Origin: RYN-230 sp963760405
Lineage (GTDB): Bacteria; Actinomycetota; Actinomycetes; Streptosporangiales; Streptosporangiaceae
NCBI GenBank assembly: GCA_963760405.1
Contig: CAVXCV010000006.1
Span: forward strand, 1-64,000
Direction: 5' to 3'
Length of the DNA: 64,000 nt
This document shows positions 1 to 8,265 of this stretch, in pieces (positions within the stretch are counted from its first letter, which is position 1; each line of letters begins with the position of its first letter). The notes under the pieces are model-generated. The model was given only the letters and a program-made list of their open reading frames with translations. It was not told the origin of the DNA and did not search any database. The position numbers and the translations under genes are program-made.

Positions 1-737
1 GGCGGGCGTCATGGCCGCTTCAACCATCGAGCAGCGCGAGATGGCGATGAAGACGGCGCAGGCCCAGGTCCGCGGCCCAGGACACCATCAGCGTCTCCGA
101 GGCCGATCGCAAGAGCCGCGACGCGGAGCGGCAGGAGCTTCAGGTGCGCATTGGTCGGACGGAAGTGAAAGCGCCCGTGGCGGGGATCGTCAGCCGCCGG
201 TCCGCCAGGGTCGGCGCCTCCGCCTCGACTTCAGGCGAGCCGCTGTTTCGCATCATCCAGGACGGAGCGATCGATCTCGAGGCTGACGTGCCCGAGCAGA
301 CGCTCGCCCGCCTGGCCGTCGGCATGCCGGCGGAATTGAAGCTGCCGGGCGTCGAGGGGGCCGTCGTGGGCCGCGTCCGCCTTGTGAATCAGGAGGTCGG
401 ACAAGGCGAGCCGCACCGGCAAGGTCCGGATCGCGCTTGGGGACGTTTCGCCCATATCGGAGCCTTCGCCTCCGGCCAGGTCGAACTCGTTCGTCGCGAG
501 GGCGTTGGCGTCCCCGCGACCGCCTTGGAGCGGGACGGCGACGAGGCGCGTCTCGATGTCGTGCGCGATGGTAAGGTCGAGGTGCGGCAAGTGAAGGCGG
601 GGGTCATCGACGGCGCGTCGGTGGAAATCCAGGCGGGTGTCGCCGAGGGCGAAAACGTGATCGCGCGGGCCGCCGCCTTCTTGCGCGCTGGCGACCGCGT
701 GCGTCCGACGCCCGAAACGACCGCAGCCAACTTTTAA
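1..737 (+). pseudogene. HlyD/AcrA-like membrane fusion protein, 5'-partial and frameshifted
   Basis: Periplasmic adaptor of a tripartite efflux pump, judged from the biotinyl-lipoyl segment (residues like KAPVAGIVSRRSARVG, about 165-215) and the beta-barrel/MP-proximal part up to the stop at 735-737. The gene enters from the left edge within the coiled-coil hairpin. The frame slips near base 80, where the coiled coil continues as AQDTISVSEADRK in the next frame. A second, compensated slip spans about 398-460: the alternative frame reads DKASRTGKVRIALGDVSPIS, the expected adaptor sequence. It sits 12 bases before the RND permease, the usual order of such operons. The slips could be sequencing errors or decay. 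The protein style is alphaproteobacterial. Confidence 0.8.
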
Positions 738-749
738 CGGGCCACGCCG

Positions 750-3700
750 ATGCGCCTCAACGTCTCCGCTTGGTCGATCCGCAAGCCCATCCCCGCGATC
801 GTCGGCTTCGCGGTCTTGATAATTCTCGGGCTCATCAGCTTCCGGTCGATGCCGATCACCCGGTTCCCGAACATCGACATTCCGATCGTCCAGGTGCTCA
901 TCACCCAGTCGGGCGCCGCGCCGTCGGAGCTCGAGTCGCAGGTGACGAAGAAAGTCGAGGACGCCGTCGCCAGCGTCAACGGCGTCTGGCACGTCGTTTC
1001 GACCGTCACCGACGGATCCTCATCGACAATCGTGCAGTTCACGGTCGGGTCGGTCGATGTCGACCGGGCGCTCAACGATGTGAAGGATCAGATCGCCAAG
1101 ATCCGCACCGATCTGCCACGCACCATCGATGAGCCGATCATCAGCCGCATCGATATCGAAGGTCTGCCGATCGTTACTTACGCAGCCTCCGCGCCGGGGC
1201 TTTCGGTCGAGCAATTGTCGTGGCTGATCGACGATACGGTCGCGCGCGACTTGCAAAGCATCCACGGCGTCGGCGAGGTCAAGCGCTTCGGCGGCGTCGA
1301 TCGAGAGATCCGCGTCGCGCTCGATCCGGAGAAGCTGCTGGCGCTTGGCGTCACGGCGGCGACGGTCAACGAGCAGGTGCGGGCCGACAATGTCGATCTC
1401 GGCGGCGGCCGCGGCGAGCTTGCCGGCCAGGAGCAGGCGATCCGCACGCTCGCGGGCGCGCGAAAACTGGAAGATCTGGCCGCGTTGCCGATCGCTCTGC
1501 CAGGCGGGCGCAGGATCCGCCTCGACGAGCTTGGGACCGTCACTGACGGCGCGGCCGAACCGCGCACGTTCACCCGCCTGTTCGACGAGCCGATCGTCGC
1601 TTTCGGCGTGACCCGCGCCAAGGGCGCGAGCGACGTGACCGTCGACGCATTGATTGAGAAGCGGCTGGAGACAATCGCCGTCGCGCATCCGGAGGTGAAA
1701 TTCACCAAAGTCGACACCCAGGTCGACAGCGAGGTCGGCAATTATCATTCGACCATGGAGACGCTGATCGAAGGCGCGCTCCTCGCCATCGTCGTCGTGT
1801 TCATCTTCCTGCGCGACATGCGCGCCACGCTCGTGACCGCCATTGCGCTGCCGCTGTCGGTTATCCCGACCTTCTGGGCGATGGAGGCGATCGGCTTCTC
1901 GCTCAACCTCGTGAGCCTGCTTGGGATCACGCTCGTGACCGGAATTCTGGTCGACGACGCGATCGTCGAGATCGAGAACATCGTCCGCCACATGCGCATG
2001 GGCAAGTCGGCTTATCGCGCTTCGCTCGAGGCGGCCGACGAGATCGGGCTTGCGGTGATCGCCATCTCGCTCTCGATCGCCGCGATCTTCTCGCCGGTGA
2101 GTTTCATGGGCGGCATCGCCGGGCAATATTTCCGTCAGTTCGGGCTGACGGTGGCGATCGCCGTCATGTTCTCGCTGCTCGTCGCGCGCTTCGTCACGCC
2201 CGTGATCGCCGCCTATTTTCTGCGCGCGCCCCATGACGAGGTCCAAAGGGACGGCGCGATCATGCGTTTCTACACGCGGCTTGTGCGCACGTCCGTGCGC
2301 CATCGCTGGATAACCCTGTTCGGCGGCGCTTTGATTTTCGCCGCTTCGCTGTGGTCGACCCGGTTGCTGCCATCCGGATGACTCCCCCACCGACGACTAC
2401 GGCCGCGCGCTTCTGGCGATCGAGTTGCCGCCCGGATCGGGCTCGATGACACCGATCGGATCACGCGCGCGATCTCGGAAAAATTGCGCGCCATGCGGAA
2501 GTTCGCTCGGCGCTCATTTTCGGCGGCAAGCTCCTTGGAGGCGCGGATGACGAGCCGCGCAAGGCGACGATCATCATCAATCTCGTTCACAAGTCGAAGC
2601 GCCTGGCGTCGCAGCAGGACATGCAGCTCAAGATTGGCGCGCTTCTCGCCGATCAGCCGGATATCCGCTTCTGGTTCCTCAAGGACAACGGCCAGCGCGA
2701 CCTGCAGCTCATCATCGCGGGGCCCGACATCAACGTCATCAACGACACCGCCAACCAGATCGCAAGCGAGATGCGCTCGATTCCCACAATCGAAAACCCG
2801 ATCTCGACCGCGGAGCTCGAGCGGCCGGAACTGCGCATCGTGCCGAAGCCTCAGGTCGCGGCCGATCTTGGCGTTTCGACCGAGGCGCTGTCCGATACGA
2901 TCCGTGTCGCGACGCTTGGCGACATCGACGCCAATCTCGCCAAGTTCAACGCTGGCGATCGGCTAGTCCCGATCCGGGTCCAGCTTGAGAAAGCGGCGCG
3001 CGCCCGCCCCGGCCTCCTGCAAGATTTGCGCGTGCCCACGAGCGGCGGCGCGACGACGCCCTTGTCCGCCGTCGCGGATTTCTCGATCGCCCACGGACCA
3101 ACCGCAATCAACCGCTACGATCGAACGCGGCGCGTGACGATCGAAGGCGATTTGCGCGGCGATTCCGCGCTCGGCGCGGCGGTCGCGGCGATCCATGCGT
3201 TGCCGACGGCCAAGAACCTGCCCCCCCGGCGTCGAGATCCGCGAGACCGGCGACGTCGAGATCATGAGCGAAGTGTTCGCCTCTTTCGCCGCGGCGATGG
3301 GCGCGGGCCTCATGATGGTCTACGGGCTCCTTGTGCTGTTGTTCGGCAGTTTCTTGCAGCCGATCACCATCCTGATCTCGCTGCCGCTCTCGATCGGCGG
3401 CGCGATCATCGCGCTCCTCATCACGCACAAGGCGATGTCGATGCCGGTCGTGATCGGCATTTTGATGCTCATGGGCATCGTCACCAAGAACGCCATCATG
3501 CTGGTCGATTTCGCGGTCGAGGAGATCGGGCGCGGCACGCCGCGCACCCAGGCACTTGTGGAAGCGGGCCGCAAACGGGCGCGGCCGATTGTCATGACCA
3601 CGATCGCGATGGCCGCCGGCATGTTCCCATCCGCTTTGGGACTGGGCGAGGGCGGCGGCTTCCGCTCGCCGATGGCGATTGCGGTCATCGGCGGCCTCAT

Positions 3701-3915
3701 CATGTCGACGATGCTGTCGCTTGTTTTCGTGCCCGCCGTGTTTACGGTGCTCGACGATCTCGGCAACTTGACTTGGCGCTTGCTCAGCCGCTTCGTCGGC
3801 GATGCGGAGGAAATCGCCGGCGGGAGAAGAGCCGCAGGCGCCCGCGCGCGCCGGGCACCCGCCCGCCACGATCAGGCCGCGGCCGGCGTCCGAGGTTTCG
3901 GTCGCGGCGGAATAA
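750..3915 (+). pseudogene. RND multidrug efflux permease (HAE1/AcrB family), multiply frameshifted
   Basis: Inner-membrane proton/drug antiporter of the AcrB type. The first 543 codons (750-2381) are intact: TM1 at about residues 14-32, the porter domain, and TM4 with the GILVDDAIVEIENI motif that carries the paired Asp of the proton relay. A stop follows at 2379-2381. Homology continues in shifting frames: PTDDYGRALLAIELPPG near 2391-2440, LDDTDRITRAIS near 2440-2480, a further slip near 2495, then 2621-3225. Another slip falls at a run of seven C near 3220, after which the C-terminal TM block (GIVTKNAIMLVDFA) is read to about 3828. A last slip gives a natural stop at 3913-3915. At least five indels, several at homopolymers, suggest error-prone sequence or a dead gene. 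Confidence 0.82.
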
Positions 3916-4008
3916 GAGCGCGCAGCACAACCTGTTGGGTGTGTGACCGCGGTCACTGCGGGCGCGGTCCATTCCGTTAAAACACAATCATTGTTCTCGG
4001 AAACAAAT

Positions 4009-4572
4009 TTAGCAGCGCGGCGCAAGTCGCCGTGAGGCGATCAGACTTTGGAAATCGGCGGCGGGCAGGCCAGTGCGGCCCACCGAAGGGGGTTCGGAGC
4101 CCGCCGCCGTACGCCTCAGAGCGCTCGCGCCAACGAGCGCTTTCAATGCGTTGATGGCCGGGTCTATGACCAGGCCCATCACGCCGTGCGGATCGTGCCT
4201 GTGCCCTGAAACGCCGAAGGCAAGGCCCGGCGGCTCGACGCAGGGCATGCGCAAGCTGCCCGCGAACCAGTCCCAGATCGCCAAGCTTGCGCCCATGTTG
4301 CAATTGAAATGGGCGGGATCGGCGGAATGGTGCAGCTGGTGGTACACCAGCTCCAGATATTGCCCCCAAAGGCCGGTGAACGGAATCCAGATCTCGCTGT
4401 GTTGGAGTTGCGCGGTCAGGTAGATGTAAAGCAGCATCAGCACGTTCTGATCGAACAGGGTGAATGACACCGCCTTTCGCCCGAGTGCGTATTGAGCCGC
4501 GCCGCCGATCAGCCCTATGAACAGCGCGAGATTGTTGGCGAGGATCAGCAGATCGACGGCGTCGCCGACCCC
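4009..4572 (-). CDS. Sterol desaturase/fatty-acid hydroxylase family protein, N-terminus missing
   Basis: Membrane di-iron hydroxylase/desaturase family. The reading frame runs from the stop at 4009 leftward-transcribed up to the sequence join at about 4572, where it is cut, leaving about 187 residues of a protein usually near 300. Two hydrophobic stretches are visible (LLILANNLALFIGLIGG and VLMLLYIYLTAQLQ). The iron-binding box HQLHHSADPAHFNCN matches the HxxHH motif of the family, followed by the typical N-G-LxxWDxxxGSL element. The substrate cannot be told. Upstream histidine boxes are lost beyond the join. It belongs to the alphaproteobacterial part and its frame is clean, unlike the efflux genes beside it. 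Confidence 0.75.
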   Translation of the reverse strand, partial: GVGDAVDLLILANNLALFIGLIGGAAQYALGRKAVSFTLFDQNVLMLLYIYLTAQLQHSEIWIPFTGLWGQYLELVYHQLHHSADPAHFNCNMGASLAIWDWFAGSLRMPCVEPPGLAFGVSGHRHDPHGVMGLVIDPAINALKALVGASALRRTAAGSEPPSVGRTGLPAADFQSLIASRRLAPRC

Positions 4573-4580
4573 GACATGGC
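4540..4580. other. Sequence join between two unrelated genomes
   Basis: On the minus strand a hydroxylase gene is continuous up to about base 4572. On the plus strand an actinobacterial PHA synthase becomes recognisable from about base 4573 (DMAGFGGALLAVMNRALE). Both genes are truncated at the same point, GC content rises sharply to the right, and the codon style changes. I infer an assembly chimera; the exact base cannot be fixed without related genomes. Confidence 0.75.
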
Positions 4581-6198
4581 CGGCTTCGGCGGGGCGCTGC
4601 TCGCGGTAATGAACCGGGCCCTGGAGCGACCCGCCACCGTCGCCGGGGCCAGCCTGCGGCTGACCACCAACCTGGCCCGGGCCGCCCAGTTCGCGGCGGC
4701 CCGGGCGATGGGCGCGCAGACCCCGCCGCCCATCGAGCCGGAGCGGGACAAGCGGTTCGCCGACCCCACCTGGGCGGACAACCCGGCGTTCGCCTGGCTG
4801 TACCAGGTCTACCTGGCGACCAGGCAGTTCTCCGGCGAGCTGCTCGCCGCTGGCGCGGGCGACCCGGTCAGCGACGGCAAGGCCGAGCTATTCAGCGGGC
4901 TCGTGCTGGACGCGCTCAGCCCGACCAACTTCCTGATGACCAACCCGGCCGCGCTGAAGCGGGCGTTCGAGACCGGCGGCGGCAGTCTGATCGCGGGCGC
5001 CCGGAACTTCGCCGACGACCTGGTGCACAACAACGGCCGGCCCCGCCAGGTGGACACGAGCCCGTTCCACCTGGGCCAGAACATGGCCGCCACCCCGGGC
5101 AAGGTGGTCTACTCCAGCGAGCTGATGGAACTCATCCAGTACGCGCCGCAGACCCCGCAAGTCCACTCCATCCCGATGCTGGCCAGCCCGCCGTGGATCA
5201 ACAAGTACTACATCATGGACCTGGCGCCCGGACGCAGCTTCATCGAGTGGGCGGTGCAGCACGGGCACACGGTCTTCGCCATCTCCTACCGCAACCCGGG
5301 CGAGGAGATGCGCGGCACCACCCTGGACGACTACCTCCTCGGCGGCCCGAAGACCGCGCTGGATGTGATCTCGGACATCACCGGATCATCCAAGATCAAC
5401 GTCACCGGGCTCTGCCTGGGCGGCGCGCTGACCGCCATGCTCGTCTCCTACCTGGGCCACACCGGCGACGACCGGATCAACGCGGTCACGCTCCAGAACA
5501 CGATGCTCGACTACAGCGAGCCGGGCGTGCTCGGCGCGTTCACCGACCTGCCGACAATCGCCCGGCTGGAACGGCAGATGGAGGCCAAGGGCGTGCTGGA
5601 CGGAGCGCAGATGGCCGGCACCTTCGACATGCTCCGGGCCAACGACCTGATCTTCAACTACGTGGTGTCCAACTGGCTGATGGGCAAGCAGCCGCCTGCT
5701 TTCGACATCCTGGCCTGGAACGGGGACAGCACCCGGATGCCCGCCGCGATGCACTCCTTCTACCTCCGCTCGCTGTACGTGGGCAACGAGCTGGCCACCG
5801 GTGAGCTGGAGCTGGCTGGCCAGCAGCTGTCCCTGACGGACGTGAAGAACGACACCTACATCGTGGGGGCGATCAACGACCACATCGTGCCCTGGCGCAG
5901 CTCGTACAAGGCCACCCATCTGCTCGGCGGGACCGTGCACTACGTGCTGTCCAGCGGCGGGCATATCGCCGGGATCGTCAACCCGCCCGGGCCGAAGGCC
6001 TGGTACGTGGTGGGCGAGCAGTACCCCGCCAGCGCCGAGGAGTGGCGGGCCACGGCCGCGCGCAAGGACGGCTCCTGGTGGGAGGACTGGGCCGGCTGGA
6101 TCGGCCAGCGGGCCGGCGAGCTGGTCAAGCCGCCCAAGCTGGGCAGCCGCCGCTACCCAGCCCTGGGGGATGCGCCAGGCGTTTACATCCACGGCTGA
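4573..6198 (+). CDS. phaC: Poly(3-hydroxyalkanoate) synthase, 5' end lost at the join
   Basis: Polymerises (R)-3-hydroxyacyl-CoA into storage polyester at the granule surface. About 541 residues remain. The frame stays open back to an ATG at 4492, but those 27 codons come from the other genome. The lipase-like box GLCLGG has the nucleophilic Cys at 5413-5415. The charge relay partners are visible as the Asp in AINDHIVPW and the His in SSGGHIAGIVNPPG. The length and sequence of the catalytic core resemble class I synthases found in actinobacteria. Downstream are a phasin and an XRE regulator, a normal PHA granule neighbourhood. The native start and any promoter are missing. Confidence 0.93.
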   Translation, partial: DMAGFGGALLAVMNRALERPATVAGASLRLTTNLARAAQFAAARAMGAQTPPPIEPERDKRFADPTWADNPAFAWLYQVYLATRQFSGELLAAGAGDPVSDGKAELFSGLVLDALSPTNFLMTNPAALKRAFETGGGSLIAGARNFADDLVHNNGRPRQVDTSPFHLGQNMAATPGKVVYSSELMELIQYAPQTPQVHSIPMLASPPWINKYYIMDLAPGRSFIEWAVQHGHTVFAISYRNPGEEMRGTTLDDYLLGGPKTALDVISDITGSSKINVTGLCLGGALTAMLVSYLGHTGDDRINAVTLQNTMLDYSEPGVLGAFTDLPTIARLERQMEAKGVLDGAQMAGTFDMLRANDLIFNYVVSNWLMGKQPPAFDILAWNGDSTRMPAAMHSFYLRSLYVGNELATGELELAGQQLSLTDVKNDTYIVGAINDHIVPWRSSYKATHLLGGTVHYVLSSGGHIAGIVNPPGPKAWYVVGEQYPASAEEWRATAARKDGSWWEDWAGWIGQRAGELVKPPKLGSRRYPALGDAPGVYIHG

Positions 6199-6272
6199 CC
6201 GCGGCGGGACGCTCGCCGGGGCGGACCGCGCCGGGCGGGCTGCCCCTGCCGGGAGCGGGCCCGCTGACCTGG

Positions 6273-6304
6273 GTGCTTGCAACATCCCAAGAAAGTGCTT
6301 GCAA
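6273..6304 (+). repeat. Two direct GTGCTTGCAA copies upstream of the phasin promoter
   Basis: GTGCTTGCAA occurs at 6273-6282 and again at 6295-6304, a 22-base period (about two helical turns). The pair lies just upstream of the -35 box at 6320, the usual place for an activator. No regulator is assigned. Confidence 0.45.
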
Positions 6305-6319
6305 CTGGCAGCACAGCGC

Positions 6320-6348
6320 TTGACAAATCAATCAAGGGTGCTTAGTAT
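6320..6348 (+). promoter_or_regulatory. Phasin gene promoter, near-consensus sigma-70 type
   Basis: TTGACA (6320-6325) and TAGTAT (6343-6348) are separated by exactly 17 bases. This is among the best matches to the vegetative consensus in the window. Transcription would begin near 6355, about 30 bases before the phasin ATG. Confidence 0.7.
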
Positions 6349-6356
6349 AGTAAGCA
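6339..6356. promoter_or_regulatory. Palindromic operator over the phasin -10 box
   Basis: TGCTTAGTATAGTAAGCA is an 18-base dyad with 16 of 18 positions symmetrical. It covers the -10 hexamer, so a bound protein would block transcription. A related dyad lies at 6805-6822 before the XRE regulator gene. Confidence 0.6.
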
Positions 6357-6385
6357 GAAGCCAAGACCTAGAGGTGATGATTCAG

Positions 6386-6709
6386 ATGGCCGACACCCGT
6401 ACCACCGCCCACGAAGTCCAGACCGAGATTCTGGATGCCGTCCGCAAGAGCCAGGACGCAGTCATTGACGCGATCAAGCGCTGGGCCGAGACGATCCAGT
6501 CGCTCACCCCGTCCATGCCGACCCCGAACCTGCCCTACTCGGACAAGCTGCCCAAGCCCGAGGAACTGGTGGCGGGTGCCTACGACTTCGCCGAGCAGCT
6601 GCTGGTTTCCCAGCGGAAGTTCGCGGAGAACCTGCTCCAGGCGACCAAGCCGCTGACCGGCGGCAAGAATGGCACCACCGCCCCGAAGCCTGGCCCTGCG
6701 GCCAAGTGA
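6386..6709 (+). CDS. Phasin-like granule-associated protein
   Basis: A 107-residue, mostly helical, amphipathic protein with no signal peptide. It has an Ala/Glu/Lys-rich core (AYDFAEQLLVSQRKFAENLL, about 73-92) and a Pro/Lys tail, the layout of phasins that coat PHA granules. The ATG at 6386 is preferred because a GAGG lies 11 bases upstream; an in-frame ATG at 6377 is too close to that site. It lies between PHA synthase and an XRE-type regulator, under its own strong promoter and operator, and ends before a perfect hairpin. The function comes from context and composition, since phasins diverge strongly in sequence. Confidence 0.75.
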   Translation: MADTRTTAHEVQTEILDAVRKSQDAVIDAIKRWAETIQSLTPSMPTPNLPYSDKLPKPEELVAGAYDFAEQLLVSQRKFAENLLQATKPLTGGKNGTTAPKPGPAAK

Positions 6710-6717
6710 TCCCGACC

Positions 6718-6742
6718 GTTAGCTGGCCTGTGGCCAGCTAAC
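6718..6742 (+). terminator. Hairpin terminator after the phasin gene
   Basis: GTTAGCTGGCC (6718-6728), a three-base loop, then GGCCAGCTAAC (6732-6742): perfect 11-bp arms, 8 bases after the phasin stop codon. No T run follows, as is common in high-GC actinobacteria. Confidence 0.75.
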
Positions 6743-6804
6743 ACCCCCGCTGCGCGGCGGCCTGGATTATCTCCGGCCGTCGCGCAGTCACATCTCCGGA
6801 CAAG

Positions 6805-6822
6805 TGCGTACTATAGCTAGCA
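6805..6822. promoter_or_regulatory. Palindromic operator before the XRE regulator gene
   Basis: TGCGTACTATAGCTAGCA is a dyad with matching outer TGC/GCA and inner CTATAG. It shares TGC, the central TATAG and the terminal AGCA with the phasin site at 6339-6356. It overlaps a possible -10 (TACTAT, 6809-6814). This suggests autoregulation. Confidence 0.5.
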
Positions 6823-6838
6823 GATGAAGGAGGAGCCC

Positions 6839-7213
6839 GTGCCAGAGCCGTGGGACACGCAGCTGCAAGCCCTGGGCGCCTTCATCCGCACCCAGCGCCA
6901 GCTGGCCAACCTTTCGCTGCGCCAGCTGGCCGAGATGACCAGCCTGTCCAACCCCTACCTGAGCCAGGTCGAGCGGGGCCTGCACCAGCCCTCGGTCCGG
7001 GTGCTCCGGCTCATCTCCGACGCTCTCAACCTGTCCGCGGAGACCCTGCTGGCGCAGGCGGGCCTGCTGGACGGCGCGGCGCGGCCGGACCTGGCCGGCA
7101 CCGCACCGGGCGCCGCGGACGCCGAGGCCGCCATCCGGTCCGACCAGCGGCTGACCGAAGAGCAGAAGAATGCGCTGATCACCGTCTACCGGAGTATGCT
7201 GCGCTCGGAATGA
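6839..7213 (+). CDS. XRE-family helix-turn-helix regulator, probable PHA/phasin regulator
   Basis: A DNA-binding protein of about 124 residues. The HTH_3 domain occupies roughly residues 11-65 (FIRTQRQLANLSLRQLAEMT, SNPYLSQVERGLHQPSVRVL), followed by a short acidic helical tail. An ATG exists at 6824, but a perfect AAGGAGG (6827-6833) stands five bases before the in-frame GTG at 6839, so the GTG is the better start. It follows phaC and phasin and has in front of it a dyad like that at the phasin promoter. I infer that it represses both and senses granules or polymer, as PhaR-type regulators do elsewhere, although its fold differs from PhaR. Confidence 0.75.
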   Translation: MPEPWDTQLQALGAFIRTQRQLANLSLRQLAEMTSLSNPYLSQVERGLHQPSVRVLRLISDALNLSAETLLAQAGLLDGAARPDLAGTAPGAADAEAAIRSDQRLTEEQKNALITVYRSMLRSE

Positions 7214-7318
7214 GGCTCCCGCCCGGCAGCCAGCCTGAGTAGCCGCTTCCCGCACACGGTTATCAGGACGTTACCGGGACCTCATGCGCGTCGCATCCAC
7301 CGGAGAGCTGGCTATGTC

Positions 7319-7341
7319 TATAATTCCTATATGTATATAGG
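7319..7341 (+). promoter_or_regulatory. Extreme -10 box and palindrome at a probable leaderless start
   Basis: A consensus TATAAT (7319-7324) lies only six bases before the ATG at 7331. The start codon sits inside CCTATATGTATATAGG (7326-7341), symmetrical in 14 of 16 positions. This fits a leaderless mRNA with an operator over the transcription start. No clear -35 is seen. Confidence 0.5.
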
Positions 7342-8248
7342 GGACGTTGACCTGCCCGTCCTGCTGCCGCGCCCAGAGCGGTCAGCCGTGGCCATCGCCC
7401 CGCCCGGGACCGGGCCCGGCTACTGGGCAGGCGCCCCCAGCGCGGTGGCGGCAGACGACGGAATCTACCTCGCCTACCGGATGCGGCGCCCGGTCGGCCG
7501 CGGCCGCGGCTACGGGGTGTGCGTGGCCCGGTCCGCCGACGGGGAGCATTTCGAGCCGCTGGTCACCATCGGGCGCGAGCTCATCGGCACCGAATCACTG
7601 GAGCGCCCCGCGCTGTTCCGGACCGCGGACGGCACCTGGCGGCTGTACCTGAGCTGCGCCACTCCCGGCACCAAGCACTGGCGGGTGGAGCTGATCGAGG
7701 CGGCCGACCCGGCCGGATTCGACGCCCGGTCCAGCGCGGTCGTGCTGCCCGGCGACGCCAAGACCGGGGTCAAGGACCCGGTGATCATCCAGCAGGACGG
7801 GGCCTGGCGGCTCTGGGCGTCCTGCCATCCGCTGGCCGACCCGGACGAGGCGGACCAGATGGTCACCGACTACGCGACCAGCCACGACGGCAAGGAATGG
7901 ACCTGGCACGGTACGGCGCTGGCGGGCCGGCCGGGCTACTGGGACTCCCGCGGCACCCGGGTCACCGCGGTCACCCAGGCCGGCCCGGTGATCGTGGCGT
8001 ACTACGACGGCCGGGCCAGCGCCACGGAGAACTACGAGGAGCGCACCGGCGTCGCCACCGGCACCGAGCCCACGGCGCTCACCCCGGCTGGCACCGAGCC
8101 GTTCGCCGAGTCGCCGTATGCGGGCGGCGGCCTGCGCTACCTCGACATCCTGCCGCTGCCCGGCGGTGGCCACCGGCTGTACTACGAGATGACCCGGCCG
8201 GACGGCTCGCATGAGCTGCGCACCGAGTTCCGGGCCGGGCTGGACTGA
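7331..8248 (+). CDS. Five-bladed beta-propeller protein, glycosidase-like
   Basis: 305 residues, no signal peptide, cytoplasmic. Repeated blade-like units such as ERPALFRTADGTWRLYLSC, KDPVIIQQDGAWRLWASC and YLDILPLPGGGHRLYYEMT each end in a W/H-RLY-strand, as in GH43/GH32/GH130-type five-bladed propellers. Acidic residues at blade starts could be catalytic, but I cannot assign a family or substrate. The start at 7331 follows from the TATAAT box six bases before it; no Shine-Dalgarno is present, so translation may be leaderless. The gene stands alone, with the sulfotransferase on the opposite strand downstream. Confidence 0.6.
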   Translation: MYIGDVDLPVLLPRPERSAVAIAPPGTGPGYWAGAPSAVAADDGIYLAYRMRRPVGRGRGYGVCVARSADGEHFEPLVTIGRELIGTESLERPALFRTADGTWRLYLSCATPGTKHWRVELIEAADPAGFDARSSAVVLPGDAKTGVKDPVIIQQDGAWRLWASCHPLADPDEADQMVTDYATSHDGKEWTWHGTALAGRPGYWDSRGTRVTAVTQAGPVIVAYYDGRASATENYEERTGVATGTEPTALTPAGTEPFAESPYAGGGLRYLDILPLPGGGHRLYYEMTRPDGSHELRTEFRAGLD

Positions 8249-8265
8249 TCCCGCGCGGCCTGCCC

